Shown: positions 1-9,887, counted from the stretch's first letter. The stretch: 64,000 bases of DNA from an uncultured Lachnospiraceae bacterium (GCA_934339365.1 CAKRHW010000002.1:62001-126000); one strand, 5' to 3'. Numbers and translations: made by a program. The notes: generated by a model not told the origin, from the letters alone.

Positions 1-195
1 CGTGCGGATGCCATTTATTTTGATCACAATCATGATTTTATGACCTATTTAAAAGAAACATATGGAGAGGAAGAAGTAAATAAGGCGATGGTTGGAAGAC
101 CGAATGCCATTCGCTTAAGTATTATCTACTATCCTGAAATTAACGAATACAGAGGATATAAAAAGGTTCAGATTACAATCAAAAACTATAAATAA
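1..195 (+). CDS. recJ: RecJ single-stranded-DNA 5'-3' exonuclease, C-terminal fragment
   Basis: This is the last 64 codons of a gene that begins before the window; the frame is open from base 1 to the TAA at 193-195. The C-terminal stretch (an NAIRLSIIYYPEINEYRGY-type segment followed by a VQI strand) resembles the OB-fold tail of RecJ, the exonuclease that resects 5' ends in recombination and mismatch repair. The catalytic DHH/DHHA1 domains lie outside the window, so the call rests on the tail and on the recJ-apt-relA gene order common in Clostridia. Confidence 0.75.
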   Translation, partial: RADAIYFDHNHDFMTYLKETYGEEEVNKAMVGRPNAIRLSIIYYPEINEYRGYKKVQITIKNYK

Positions 196-246
196 CAGAC
201 AGACAGGCGTAAAAAGGCAAAATTCGACGTTCTGTGCATGAAAAGC

Positions 247-275
247 TTGCGACGCAGTTGCAAATGAGTTATTAT
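247..275 (+). promoter_or_regulatory. Candidate SigA promoter for apt
   Basis: TTGCGA (247-252), a 17-base spacer and TATTAT (270-275) lie about 50 bases before apt. Both hexamers are one or two bases from consensus. No riboswitch-like structure is evident in the short leader. Confidence 0.5.
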
Positions 276-324
276 ATAAGTAATTAGCAAAAAAATAAAC
301 GGAATCAAGGAAGGATATTATAAT

Positions 325-849
325 ATGAAGAAACTAGAAGATTACGTCATTACAATTCCAGATTTTCCAGAGAAGGGAATTATGTTTCGGGATGTAACAA
401 GTATTATTCGTTCCAAAGACGGATTGAAGCTTGCAATTGATGAATTACAAAAGAAGCTTGAAACAGTGGATTTTGATTTGATTGTAGCACCGGAATCACG
501 TGGCTTTATATTTGGTATGCCATTGGCATATAATTTGAATAAAGGCTTTATTCCAGCAAGAAAAAAAGGAAAACTCCCAAGAGAAGTAGTAGGAGAAGAA
601 TATGAATTAGAATATGGTACAGCATCTATTGAGATACACAAAGAAGATATCCATCCAGGAGATAAAGTTGTAATAGTAGATGATTTGATTGCAACCGGTG
701 GAACGGTAGAAGCAATTGCCAAATTATTAGAGAAAATGGGTGCAAAAGTAGTTCGAATTCAATTTCTGATGGAATTAAAAGGGCTAGATGGAAGAAAGAA
801 ATTAGCAGACTATGATGTAGGCAGTATAATTTCTTATGAAGGAAAATAA
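325..849 (+). CDS. apt: Adenine phosphoribosyltransferase
   Basis: Converts adenine and PRPP to AMP plus pyrophosphate (purine salvage, cytosol). The 174-residue length is normal for the family. The N-terminal region carries the PDFPEKGIMFRDVT signature of Apt, and the PRPP loop VVIVDDLIATGGT spans about residues 115-127. The start is supported by an AAGGAAGGA-type Shine-Dalgarno. It sits between recJ and relA, an arrangement conserved in Clostridia that places AMP salvage next to (p)ppGpp metabolism. It probably has its own promoter in the 129-base gap after recJ. Confidence 0.96.
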   Translation: MKKLEDYVITIPDFPEKGIMFRDVTSIIRSKDGLKLAIDELQKKLETVDFDLIVAPESRGFIFGMPLAYNLNKGFIPARKKGKLPREVVGEEYELEYGTASIEIHKEDIHPGDKVVIVDDLIATGGTVEAIAKLLEKMGAKVVRIQFLMELKGLDGRKKLADYDVGSIISYEGK

Positions 850-941
850 TACAAGTGCTAGAACACGTTAGATTTTAAATCTTACATCAAAGAGATAAGA
901 AGTTTCAGACAGTTTAGGAATGCTTCGGATGGGAGGATACT

Positions 942-3251
942 ATGGCGGAAGAGAAAGTAATAAAGTTAAAAAATAATGTTGAAATTGAAATGGAGGGAAT
1001 CCATAACAGCATGCAGGGAATGCAGGAAGAGACACCGGAATTCTTGCATGATAAACTGATTGCTACGATTAGAAAGTATCGACCGTCTACGGATTTGACC
1101 ATGGTGGAGGATGCTTATAAGCTTGCATATGAGGCACATAAAGATCAAAAAAGAAAGTCAGGAGAACCGTATATTATTCATCCCATCTGTACAGCGATTA
1201 TACTGGCAGAATTAGAACTGGATAAAGAATCTATCGTAGCCGGACTTTTACATGATGTAGTGGAAGATACTGCAATTACAAAAGAAGAGTTAGAACAGAA
1301 GTTTGGCAGTGATGTAGCCGGACTTGTGGATGGTGTCACAAAGTTAACCCGATTATCATATGATCGCGACAAAGTAGAAGAACAGGCAGAGAATCTTCGA
1401 AAAATGTTTTTAGCGATGGCAAAGGATATTCGAGTTATTTTGATTAAGTTAGCAGACAGACTGCATAATATGAGAACCTTGCAATATATGAAGCCGGAGA
1501 AGCAAAAAGAAAAGGCAAGAGAAACGATGGATATTTATTCTCCGATTGCAAGTCGTCTTGGTATTAGTAAGATTAAAATAGAATTAGATGATCTTTCGCT
1601 CAAGTATTTAGAACCGGATGTTTATAAAGAATTGTCAAGACAGGTAAAAGAACGTGTCAGCTATAAGGAGAATTTTATCGCAAATCTGGTTGATGAAGTA
1701 AAGAAGATGATAGAGGATGCAGATATTACAGCGAAGGTATCCGGAAGAGTAAAACATCTGTTTAGTATTTATAAAAAGATGGTCAATCAACATAAAAATC
1801 TAGATCAGATTTATGATATTTTTGCAGTTCGAATTATTGTCAATGATGTAAGAGACTGTTATGCTTCCTTAGGAATTATCCACGAAAAATATACACCGAT
1901 TCCTGGAAGATTTAAGGATTATATTGCAATGCCAAAACCGAATATGTATCAGTCATTGCATACCACATTGATTGGACCGAATGGACAGCCATTTGAGATT
2001 CAGATTCGTACGTTTGATATGCATCGAACCGCAGAATATGGTATTGCAGCCCATTGGAAATATAAAGAATCCGGTGGAAGTGAACAGATGGCAAATCTAA
2101 AAGAAGAAGAGAAACTTACCTGGCTTAGACAGATTCTTGAATGGCAGAGGGATATGTCAGATAATAAAGAATTCATGAGTCTGTTAAAAAGCGATTTAGA
2201 TTTGTTTTCAGAAAGTGTTTATTGTTTTACACCAAATGGCGATGTAAAGACATTACCAAATGGTTCTACTCCGATTGATTTTGCATATTCCATTCATAGT
2301 GCAGTTGGAAATCGAATGGTAGGAGCCAGAGTCAATGGAAAGATGGTACCAATTGATTATGTGGTACAAAATGGTGACCGTATCGAGATTGTTACTTCAC
2401 AAAATTCAAAAGGGCCAAGTCGTGACTGGCTCAAGATTGTTAAGAGTACACAGGCAAAAAATAAAATCAATCAGTGGTTTAAAGCAGAATTAAAAGAAGA
2501 TAATATTGTTCGTGGAAAAGATTTGTTAGAACGTTACTGCAAGACACGAGGAATCGTTCTTGTTGGAAATATTACGCAGGCTGATATGGATAAAGTCCGG
2601 ATTAAGTATGGGTTCAAAGACTGGAATGCGGTATTAGCGGCAGTCGGTCATGGAGCTTTAAAAGAAGGACAGATAATTAATAAGTTAGTTGAGGAATATA
2701 AGAAGAGAAATAAAAAAGAGATTACCGATCAGGACATCTTAAATGCAATAGCAGACAATAATCAAAAAGACAAACCGGTTAAAAAATCAAAAAGTGGTAT
2801 TATTGTAAAAGGACTTCAGGATGTCGCAGTTCGATTCTCAAAATGTTGTTCGCCTGTTCCAGGTGACGAGATTGTAGGATTTGTTACAAGAGGAAGAGGT
2901 GTTTCTATCCATCGAACAGATTGTGTTAATATCATTAATTTGCCAGAATTTGATCGTGCAAGATTAATAGATGCAGAGTGGCAGGCAGAAGCAATTGAGC
3001 AGCCAAAAGAAAAATATCTTGCAGAGATTATTATTTATGCATATAACCGAACAGGAATCCTTGCCGATTTATCGAGAATACTAAGCGAAAGAAATATAGA
3101 TGTGCAGACAATTAATTCAAGGACTAGTAAGCAGGGGGTTGCATCAATTAATATCAGTTTTGAGATTGGAAGTGTGGAAGAATTAAACCGGCTCATTGAT
3201 AAGATGCGTCAGGTGGAAAATGTATTTTCTATCGAAAGAACAAGAGGTTAA
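942..3251 (+). CDS. relA: Bifunctional (p)ppGpp synthetase/hydrolase (Rel)
   Basis: A long RelA/SpoT homologue of 769 residues that makes (p)ppGpp from ATP and GDP/GTP on starved ribosomes and degrades it with its HD domain. The order is complete: an intact HD hydrolase domain (HDVVEDT with H104/D105), the synthetase domain around 250-370 (YQSLHTTLIGPNG, then EIQIRT and AAHWKYKE), TGS around 415-475, a conserved Cys-Cys segment (FSKCCSPVPGDEI) near 630, and a C-terminal ACT/RRM from about 690. Since both active sites look intact it should be bifunctional, as in most Firmicutes. The SD GGGAGGA lies just upstream. The MBL gene follows after 5 bases, so they are co-transcribed. Confidence 0.97.
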   Translation: MAEEKVIKLKNNVEIEMEGIHNSMQGMQEETPEFLHDKLIATIRKYRPSTDLTMVEDAYKLAYEAHKDQKRKSGEPYIIHPICTAIILAELELDKESIVAGLLHDVVEDTAITKEELEQKFGSDVAGLVDGVTKLTRLSYDRDKVEEQAENLRKMFLAMAKDIRVILIKLADRLHNMRTLQYMKPEKQKEKARETMDIYSPIASRLGISKIKIELDDLSLKYLEPDVYKELSRQVKERVSYKENFIANLVDEVKKMIEDADITAKVSGRVKHLFSIYKKMVNQHKNLDQIYDIFAVRIIVNDVRDCYASLGIIHEKYTPIPGRFKDYIAMPKPNMYQSLHTTLIGPNGQPFEIQIRTFDMHRTAEYGIAAHWKYKESGGSEQMANLKEEEKLTWLRQILEWQRDMSDNKEFMSLLKSDLDLFSESVYCFTPNGDVKTLPNGSTPIDFAYSIHSAVGNRMVGARVNGKMVPIDYVVQNGDRIEIVTSQNSKGPSRDWLKIVKSTQAKNKINQWFKAELKEDNIVRGKDLLERYCKTRGIVLVGNITQADMDKVRIKYGFKDWNAVLAAVGHGALKEGQIINKLVEEYKKRNKKEITDQDILNAIADNNQKDKPVKKSKSGIIVKGLQDVAVRFSKCCSPVPGDEIVGFVTRGRGVSIHRTDCVNIINLPEFDRARLIDAEWQAEAIEQPKEKYLAEIIIYAYNRTGILADLSRILSERNIDVQTINSRTSKQGVASINISFEIGSVEELNRLIDKMRQVENVFSIERTRG

Positions 3252-3256
3252 CAATT

Positions 3257-3877
3257 ATGGAAAAATTAAATATAATACAGATAACCGTTGGTCCGATTGG
3301 GACCAACTGCTATCTGATCAACAGACCCGGCAGTAATCAGGCAGTCATCATAGATCCTGGGGCAGCGGCTCATCGTATACAGGCAGAATTAGATAAAAAA
3401 GGCTGGAAAGCACAGGCAATTTTACTGACACATGGTCATTTTGATCATATTGGTGCCATTCCTGATTTAGAAGAAAAAGAATATCTGCCATATTATTTAT
3501 ATGAAGATGATGCACAGTTAATTGCATCACCCGATGAGAATGTATCTAGAATGTTTGGACATCCATTTGGAATAAAGCCAGATCGCCTGATGAAAGAAGG
3601 CGATGAGTTAGAATTTGTTGGAATCAAATTTCAGGTCATTCATACACCTGGACACACGCAAGGGAGCTGCTGCTTCTATATTAAGGAGGCAGGAGTCCTT
3701 TTTAGTGGTGATACACTCTTTTGTGCTTCGCATGGAAGAACAGATTTTCCAACAGGAAGTGAATCTGCAATCATTCATTCCATAAAGGATAAATTATTTT
3801 TATTGCCGGGACAGACAAGGGTTTTGCCGGGACATAATAATGAGACAATCATAGAATCTGAGAAAAAGTGGTTTTAA
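3257..3877 (+). CDS. MBL-fold metallohydrolase (glyoxalase II-like, YcbL group)
   Basis: A 206-residue metallo-beta-lactamase-fold hydrolase. The zinc motif THGHFDH is at residues 58-64, followed by HTPGHTQGS and SGDTLF motifs and a late LPGHN histidine, the full dinuclear-zinc ligand set. Small glyoxalase-II-like proteins of this kind hydrolyse thioesters, but the substrate cannot be read from sequence. It lies between relA (5-base gap) and hemZ (nearly overlapping), so translation is probably coupled across the three genes. Confidence 0.88.
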   Translation: MEKLNIIQITVGPIGTNCYLINRPGSNQAVIIDPGAAAHRIQAELDKKGWKAQAILLTHGHFDHIGAIPDLEEKEYLPYYLYEDDAQLIASPDENVSRMFGHPFGIKPDRLMKEGDELEFVGIKFQVIHTPGHTQGSCCFYIKEAGVLFSGDTLFCASHGRTDFPTGSESAIIHSIKDKLFLLPGQTRVLPGHNNETIIESEKKWF

Positions 3878-3879
3878 AT

Positions 3880-5955
3880 ATGATTTTAATTAAATTAAGT
3901 GAAGATAATTTCGAATATGATATACAATCAATGGTGCGTGCTTTTTATCATGGAGAAGATATAAAAGTATGTACATTAACAAGTGGAATTGAAGGAAAAC
4001 CGAGTATTGTACTAACGATTGATTATCAGACAGACCAGATTGTAATCGCTATGTATGAAAAGGTGAAAGATCCTTCGTATAAGATTAAGGGAAGAGTGCT
4101 AACCGTTCAGGAAGATGTAAAGGTTGATTACAGTAATCGGTCAGAGACGAAAAACCGATTGAAGAAGTTGTTATATGCTATTTTAAGCCGACGGTTGAAA
4201 AAGGAATTGCCATGGGGAACTTTAACAGGAATCAGACCAGTTAAATTACCGATGAAAATGCTAGAACAGGGGCAGTCGGAAGAAGAAATCAGAGAGTATA
4301 TGAGAGATACTTATCTGATTTCAGAAGAAAAGTTAGATCTGATTCTGGAAATTGCAAAAAAAGAGATTGCACTGATTGAACCACTTGATTATAAAAATGG
4401 ATATAGTGTTTATATAGGAATTCCATTTTGCCCAAGCACATGTGCCTATTGTTCTTTTACCTCGTATCCGATTGCAAGGTTTTCAGATAAGGTAGAACAG
4501 TATTTAGATGCACTAGGCAGGGAAATGGAATTTATTGCTGAAAAGTTTAAGTATCGAAGACTTAACACGATTTATGTAGGAGGCGGAACACCGACAACAT
4601 TAACGGCCAGTCAGCTTGAAATTCTAATGCAGAAAATTACAAGTACATTTGATATGAAACAAATTGCGGAATTTTCTGTGGAAGCAGGAAGACCAGACAG
4701 TATTACCAGAGATAAATTAATGGTGTTAAAAAAATATGGAGTGAGTCGTATTTCTATTAATCCACAGACGATGCAGAATCAGACATTAAAGTTAATTGGA
4801 AGACGGCATTCTGTAGAACAGTTTGAATCTGCATTTCATTTGGCAAGACAATGTGGATTTGATAATATTAATACCGACATTATTCTTGGACTGCCAGGAG
4901 AACATCGGGAAGATGTAAAAGATACGATACAAAAAATTTTACAATTGTCACCGGAGAATATAACAGTACATTCACTTGCAATCAAAAGAGCGGCACGTTT
5001 AAATGTTATGAAAGAGCAATATGAGAATTGCTATTTTGAACAGGATAGTTCTATTATGGATGAGGTGATTCAAAGTTGTCATGAAGAGGGATATGAGCCA
5101 TATTACTTATACCGTCAGAAGAATATGACAAATAATTTAGAGAATATTGGTCTTGCGAAAAAAAATAGAGAGTGTTATTATAATGTACTGATTATGGAGG
5201 AAAAACAGACAATTGTAGGGTTAGGTGCCGGAGCAGTTTCAAAATTCCTTTATTCAGGTGATGAGCAGGTTCATAAGACGGATAATGTAAAAGATGTGGA
5301 TTTGTATATAGAACGTTTAGAGGAGATGATTCAGCGAAAGGAAACCGTCATTCAGGAATATTATTCGAATCAAAAGGATATTTCACAGTTATTCAATCAA
5401 TTGCCTGATGCATTAGCTCATGGAATGTGCGTGAGTAATTTAGCGTATGAGATTGCAAAAGAATATGGAATGTCCATTAAAGAATGTTATGAATTGTCCA
5501 TTGCGGGCATGCTGCATGATATCGGAAAGATTGTATTAACAAGGTATTTACATGATAAATTATCAATGAATATTGAACAGATCCGGTATAGCAGAATGCA
5601 TTCAAAGTTAAGTTATGATATATTAAAAAGCCGGGGCTATTCTGAATTTATTCTTCAGTCAGTTTTACATCATCATGAAAATTGTGATGGTTCGGGATTT
5701 CCTGATCACTTAAGAGATGAAGAGATTCCACCGGGAGCAAGAATTTTAAGAGTTTGTGATGAATTTACTGCCTTGATTTCAGATCGTCCGTATCGGGCTG
5801 CGTTTGATCCAGAAAGTGCAGTTAACTTAATGATTGAAGATGCAAAAAATTACGATATGAAAGTTTTTATAGCATTTCAGAGAGTGATTCAAAGAATAGA
5901 TTTTGATAAAATAACTATAGGAAGAGAGGACTTAGAAGAATATGGCATTAAGTAA
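3880..5955 (+). CDS. hemZ: HemZ-type radical SAM protein (coproporphyrinogen dehydrogenase family) fused to a C-terminal HD-GYP-like domain
   Basis: About 691 residues, some 200 longer than stand-alone HemZ (around 490). Residues 1-150 are the HemZ N-terminal extension. The radical SAM 4Fe-4S motif CPSTCAYC uses C184, C188 and C191, followed by YVGGGTPT and the rest of the HemN-like TIM barrel. From about 505 a second domain carries HD (H546/D547 in MLHDIGK) and HHENCDGSGFP (598-608), matching the HD-GYP signature HHExxDGxGYP with Y changed to F. HemZ proteins are annotated as oxygen-independent coproporphyrinogen III oxidases, but some HemN-like proteins instead handle haem, so the substrate is uncertain. 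An upstream in-frame GTG at 3868 overlaps the MBL gene; ATG at 3880 is preferred. The end overlaps hisS by 14 bases. Confidence 0.85.
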   Translation: MILIKLSEDNFEYDIQSMVRAFYHGEDIKVCTLTSGIEGKPSIVLTIDYQTDQIVIAMYEKVKDPSYKIKGRVLTVQEDVKVDYSNRSETKNRLKKLLYAILSRRLKKELPWGTLTGIRPVKLPMKMLEQGQSEEEIREYMRDTYLISEEKLDLILEIAKKEIALIEPLDYKNGYSVYIGIPFCPSTCAYCSFTSYPIARFSDKVEQYLDALGREMEFIAEKFKYRRLNTIYVGGGTPTTLTASQLEILMQKITSTFDMKQIAEFSVEAGRPDSITRDKLMVLKKYGVSRISINPQTMQNQTLKLIGRRHSVEQFESAFHLARQCGFDNINTDIILGLPGEHREDVKDTIQKILQLSPENITVHSLAIKRAARLNVMKEQYENCYFEQDSSIMDEVIQSCHEEGYEPYYLYRQKNMTNNLENIGLAKKNRECYYNVLIMEEKQTIVGLGAGAVSKFLYSGDEQVHKTDNVKDVDLYIERLEEMIQRKETVIQEYYSNQKDISQLFNQLPDALAHGMCVSNLAYEIAKEYGMSIKECYELSIAGMLHDIGKIVLTRYLHDKLSMNIEQIRYSRMHSKLSYDILKSRGYSEFILQSVLHHHENCDGSGFPDHLRDEEIPPGARILRVCDEFTALISDRPYRAAFDPESAVNLMIEDAKNYDMKVFIAFQRVIQRIDFDKITIGREDLEEYGIK

Positions 5956-7192
5956 AAAACCAGTGACAGGTATGAAAGATATTTTACCTAGAGAGATGGC
6001 TGTCAGAGATTATGTAATTCAGAAAATAAAAGAAACTTATGGTTCGTTTGGGTTTTCATCGATTGAAACACCTTGTGTAGAACATATAGAAAATCTTTCA
6101 AGTAAACAAGGTGGGGAAAATGAAAAGCTGATTTTTAAAATATTAAAAAGAGGAGATAAGTTAAATGTATCTGCAGCAGAGAAGGAGGAAGAGATTGTAG
6201 ACAGCGGACTTCGTTACGATTTAACTTTACCTTTGTCAAGATACTATGCGAATAATGCAAAAGATTTACCATCACCATTTAAAGCATTACAAATGGGAAG
6301 AGTCTGGAGAGCAGATCGTCCACAGAGAGGAAGATATCGTCAGTTTATGCAGTGCGATATTGATATTTTAGGTGAGCCGGGTAATATTGCAGAGATAGAA
6401 TTAATTCTTGCCACATCAACTTTATTAGGAAGATTAGATTTTAAGAATTTTACCATTCGTATTAATGACCGGAGAATTTTGAAAGCGATGGCCTCTTATA
6501 GTGGTTTTGAAGAAGATCAGTTTGATGAGGTATTTATTATATTAGATAAAATGGACAAAATCGGATTAGACGGAGTTGAGAAAGAGTTAGTAGAAGCTGG
6601 ATATAGCAAGGAAAATGTTGATAAGTATTTAGAATTATTTAAGGTTGTTACGAATGATGTGTCTGGAATTGAATATTTAAAAGAAAAGTTAGATGGATTT
6701 TTAGATGCAGAGACAGCTGACGGATTAAAAATGATTATTGACAGTGTCGAGCATGCAAAAGAGGCTGATTTTAAAATGAGCTTTGATCCGACATTAGTAA
6801 GAGGTATGAGCTATTATACAGGAACCATTTTCGAAATTTCAATGGATGAATATGGCGGATCCGTAGGTGGCGGTGGCCGTTATGACAAAATGATTGGAAA
6901 ATTTACAGGAAAAGATACATGTGCATGTGGATTTTCCATTGGTTTCGAAAGAATCGTGATGTTGTTGCTGGAAAATGGATTCCAGATTCCTTCAGAAAAA
7001 AATAAAATTGCAATTTTATTAGAAAAGGGATTAGAGGAAGAAACAATATTAGAAGCTTTAGCATATGCAAAAGAACTTCGAGAAAAAGGAAATCAGGTAT
7101 ATCTTACGAATATGAAGAAAAATAAAAAGTTCCAGAAAGAACAGCTGGCAGAAGAAGGATATACAGAATTTAAAGAATATTTTAAAAAATAA
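5942..7192 (+). CDS. hisS: Histidyl-tRNA synthetase
   Basis: Charges tRNA-His (class II synthetase, cytosol). The 416 residues are typical. The N-terminus has the PVTGMKDILPRE signature; motif 2 reads FQ/MGRVWRADRPQRGRYRQFMQCDIDILG and the second histidine signature is LVRGMSYYTGTIFEI; motif 3 is GFSIGFERI near 340. The anticodon-binding domain closes the protein. The start lies 14 bases inside hemZ with a GAGAGGA SD, so translation is coupled. I see no T-box leader here; expression would come from upstream promoters. Confidence 0.97.
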   Translation: MALSKKPVTGMKDILPREMAVRDYVIQKIKETYGSFGFSSIETPCVEHIENLSSKQGGENEKLIFKILKRGDKLNVSAAEKEEEIVDSGLRYDLTLPLSRYYANNAKDLPSPFKALQMGRVWRADRPQRGRYRQFMQCDIDILGEPGNIAEIELILATSTLLGRLDFKNFTIRINDRRILKAMASYSGFEEDQFDEVFIILDKMDKIGLDGVEKELVEAGYSKENVDKYLELFKVVTNDVSGIEYLKEKLDGFLDAETADGLKMIIDSVEHAKEADFKMSFDPTLVRGMSYYTGTIFEISMDEYGGSVGGGGRYDKMIGKFTGKDTCACGFSIGFERIVMLLLENGFQIPSEKNKIAILLEKGLEEETILEALAYAKELREKGNQVYLTNMKKNKKFQKEQLAEEGYTEFKEYFKK

Positions 7193-7230
7193 AGTTTTAT
7201 AGATAAAATGAAAAGTAATGGAGGATAATT

Positions 7231-9027
7231 ATGGCAGAATCAATGCAGGGCTTAAAAAGAACTTGCCGGTGTGCAGAACTTACAAAAGCCGATATTGGAA
7301 AAGAAGTAACAGTAATGGGATGGGTTCAGAAGAATCGTAATAAGGGAAGTCTTATGTTTGTAGATTTGCGTGACCGTTCCGGATTGATACAGATTATATT
7401 TGAAGAAAATAAAACACCACAGGAATATTTTGAAAAAGCGGCAAAATTACGTTCAGAATTTGTAATTGCTGTTACAGGAACAGTATCTGCACGTGCAGGT
7501 GCCGTAAATCCGGATTTAAAGACAGGTGAGATAGAAGTGATTGCATCTTCTTTGCGTATTTTATCGGAATCAGCAACACCTCCATTTCCAATTGAAGAAA
7601 ATAGCCAGACAAAAGAAGAATTACGTTTTAAGTACCGTTTCTTAGATTTAAGACGTCCGGATCTTCAGAAAAAATTAATTTTCAGAAGTCAGACAGTAAA
7701 TAAAATTCGTTCCTTTTTGACAGATGAAGGATTTATTGAAGTTGAGACTCCTGTATTGTGTAAGTCTACACCGGAGGGAGCAAGAGATTATCTGGTGCCA
7801 AGTCGTGTAAATCAGGGTAAATTTTATGCATTACCACAGTCACCACAGTTATTAAAACAGCTTTTAATGTGTTCTGGATTTGATCGTTATTTCCAGATAG
7901 CAAAATGTTTCAGAGATGAGGATCTTCGGGCAGACAGACAGCCGGAATTTACACAGGTCGATATGGAATTGTCTTTTGTAGATGTAGATGATGTAATTGA
8001 TGTAAATGAAAGACTGTTAGCTAAAATATTTAAAGAAATGCTGAATGTAGAAATTTCACTTCCAATCCAGAGAATGACATGGCAGGAAGCAATGGATCGT
8101 TTCGGTTCGGATAAACCAGATACAAGATTTGGAATGGAATTAGTAAATGTTTCCGATGTAGTAAAAGACTGTGGATTTGGTGTATTTACAGGTGCACTGG
8201 AAAATGGTGGTTCGGTTCGTGGTATTAATGCAAAAGGACAGGGGAATATGCCAAGAAAGAAAATTGATGCATTGGTAGACTATGCAAAAGATTTTGGTGC
8301 AAAAGGTCTTGCTTATATTGCCATTCATGAAGACGGTACAGTAAAATCTTCTTTTGCTAAATTTATGTCTGATGAAGAAATGAAAGCTTTGATTTCTAAG
8401 ATGGATGGAGAAAATGGAGATTTATTATTATTTGCCGCCGACAAAAATAAAGTTGTGTGGGATGTATTAGGTAATTTAAGACTAGAACTTGCAAGACAGT
8501 TAGATCTGTTAGATAAGAAGCAGTTTAATTTCTTGTGGGTTACAGAATTCCCATTATTAGAATGGTCAGATGAACAGAATCGTTATATGGCAATGCATCA
8601 TCCATTTACCATGCCAATGGAAGAAGACTGGGATAAAATAGATACAGATCCGGGCTCTGTTCGTGCAAAAGCTTATGATATTGTTTTAAATGGTACGGAA
8701 ATTGGTGGTGGTAGTATTCGAATCCATCAGGATGATATTCAGGAGAAGATGTTTGAAGCATTAGGATTTACAAAGGAAAGTGCGAATGAACAATTTGGAT
8801 TCCTGCTAAATGCATTTAAATATGGAGTTCCACCACATGCAGGTCTTGCTTATGGTCTGGATCGTCTGATTATGCTTATGACAGGAGCAGACAGCATTCG
8901 TGAAGTAATTGCATTCCCTAAAAATAAAGATGCAATTGATCTGATGACAGAGGCACCAGGTGTAGTAGAGCAGAAACAGCTTGATGAACTTGCAATCGGT
9001 GTTTTGAATACAGAGCCAGAAGAATAA
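7231..9027 (+). CDS. aspS: Aspartyl-tRNA synthetase (bacterial type)
   Basis: Charges tRNA-Asp. The 598-residue bacterial form contains an N-terminal OB anticodon-binding domain (about 1-110), the class II core with motif 2 FRDEDLRADRQPEFTQVDMELSF near 225, a GAD insertion domain (about 300-420), and a C-terminal motif 3 AYGLDRLIMLM near 550. hisS-aspS pairing is common in Firmicutes. The gap after hisS is 38 bases and has a GGAGGA SD. Whether it is discriminating or also charges tRNA-Asn cannot be told from the window; no gatCAB is present here. Confidence 0.97.
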   Translation: MAESMQGLKRTCRCAELTKADIGKEVTVMGWVQKNRNKGSLMFVDLRDRSGLIQIIFEENKTPQEYFEKAAKLRSEFVIAVTGTVSARAGAVNPDLKTGEIEVIASSLRILSESATPPFPIEENSQTKEELRFKYRFLDLRRPDLQKKLIFRSQTVNKIRSFLTDEGFIEVETPVLCKSTPEGARDYLVPSRVNQGKFYALPQSPQLLKQLLMCSGFDRYFQIAKCFRDEDLRADRQPEFTQVDMELSFVDVDDVIDVNERLLAKIFKEMLNVEISLPIQRMTWQEAMDRFGSDKPDTRFGMELVNVSDVVKDCGFGVFTGALENGGSVRGINAKGQGNMPRKKIDALVDYAKDFGAKGLAYIAIHEDGTVKSSFAKFMSDEEMKALISKMDGENGDLLLFAADKNKVVWDVLGNLRLELARQLDLLDKKQFNFLWVTEFPLLEWSDEQNRYMAMHHPFTMPMEEDWDKIDTDPGSVRAKAYDIVLNGTEIGGGSIRIHQDDIQEKMFEALGFTKESANEQFGFLLNAFKYGVPPHAGLAYGLDRLIMLMTGADSIREVIAFPKNKDAIDLMTEAPGVVEQKQLDELAIGVLNTEPEE

Positions 9028-9031
9028 AAAT

Positions 9032-9886
9032 ATGAGAGTGAAAGAGATGATAAAAGAAATAAAAAAATATTATGATACACATAAAATGCAAGTTTTATGT
9101 ATTGCATTAGTAATTCTTTGCTTTGTTTTATTTATTGCAATTTTAGCGGAAAATAACCGAAGCAAAAATATAGAAAAAAAACAGCAGCCGGATGTCATTG
9201 CAACATTAGAACCAACAACGGAAATCACAGAAAATGCAACCAAAGAGGAAAAGGATACATCCTCTGAAAAAAAGAATACAGGGAAAGCAGAAACAACACC
9301 ACAGGAAATTTTTAAAAATGCTGTGTTTATCGGTGATTCGCGTACAGAAGGATTTTATCTCTATTCTGACATTACAAAATACTGTGATAATTTTCTAGTA
9401 CATAAGGGGCTTACGATTTCGGAATTTGGTAGTAGAAAATTTGCAGGAAAAAAGGAAAATCAGACGGTTTATGAGGCTTTAAAAGGGAAAAAATACGATA
9501 AAGTATTTTTGATGCAGGGATTAAATGAATTGGGATGGCCATCATCAGAACAATTCGTGCAGTCGTATAAAAAGGTAATTCAAAAAATACAAAAATTATT
9601 ACCGGATGCCACGATTTATGTCCAGGAAATCATTGAGGTATCAAAGAAGAAAAGTGATAGTGATCAGTACTTTACAAAAGCCAGAGTGGATGAATGGAAT
9701 GAAAAGGTAAAACAACTTTGTGATGGCAAGAAAGTGGTCTGGGTAGAGCTGAATCCAAAATTAACGGATAAGAATGGCTATTTGATGAGTGACGCCAGTA
9801 TCGATGGAATTCACTTAAAGAAGGATTATTGTCAAATCTGGTTACAGGAATTGATTGATTTTTTTAAGGGAAAAAATCAATCGTGA
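9032..9886 (+). CDS. Membrane-anchored SGNH/GDSL-type hydrolase
   Basis: A 284-residue protein with a cytoplasmic basic N-terminus, one transmembrane helix (about 21-41), a Thr/Glu/Lys-rich linker (45-90), and an extracytoplasmic SGNH domain. The motifs are FIGDSRTEGF with nucleophile S103, a LMQGLNELG block, and a late DGIHL Asp/His pair. Such surface SGNH proteins remove acyl or acetyl groups from cell-wall polysaccharides; the substrate here is unknown. It begins 4 bases after aspS, so it is the last gene of that operon. The alternative start ATG at 9047 has a comparable context. A terminator follows directly. Confidence 0.82.
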   Translation: MRVKEMIKEIKKYYDTHKMQVLCIALVILCFVLFIAILAENNRSKNIEKKQQPDVIATLEPTTEITENATKEEKDTSSEKKNTGKAETTPQEIFKNAVFIGDSRTEGFYLYSDITKYCDNFLVHKGLTISEFGSRKFAGKKENQTVYEALKGKKYDKVFLMQGLNELGWPSSEQFVQSYKKVIQKIQKLLPDATIYVQEIIEVSKKKSDSDQYFTKARVDEWNEKVKQLCDGKKVVWVELNPKLTDKNGYLMSDASIDGIHLKKDYCQIWLQELIDFFKGKNQS

Positions 9887-9887
9887 G

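Noticed and set aside
5942..9027. T-box leader or tRNA genes near hisS/aspS
   Set aside because: The gaps before hisS (overlap) and aspS (38 bases) are too short, and no T-box motif or tRNA-like structure was seen.
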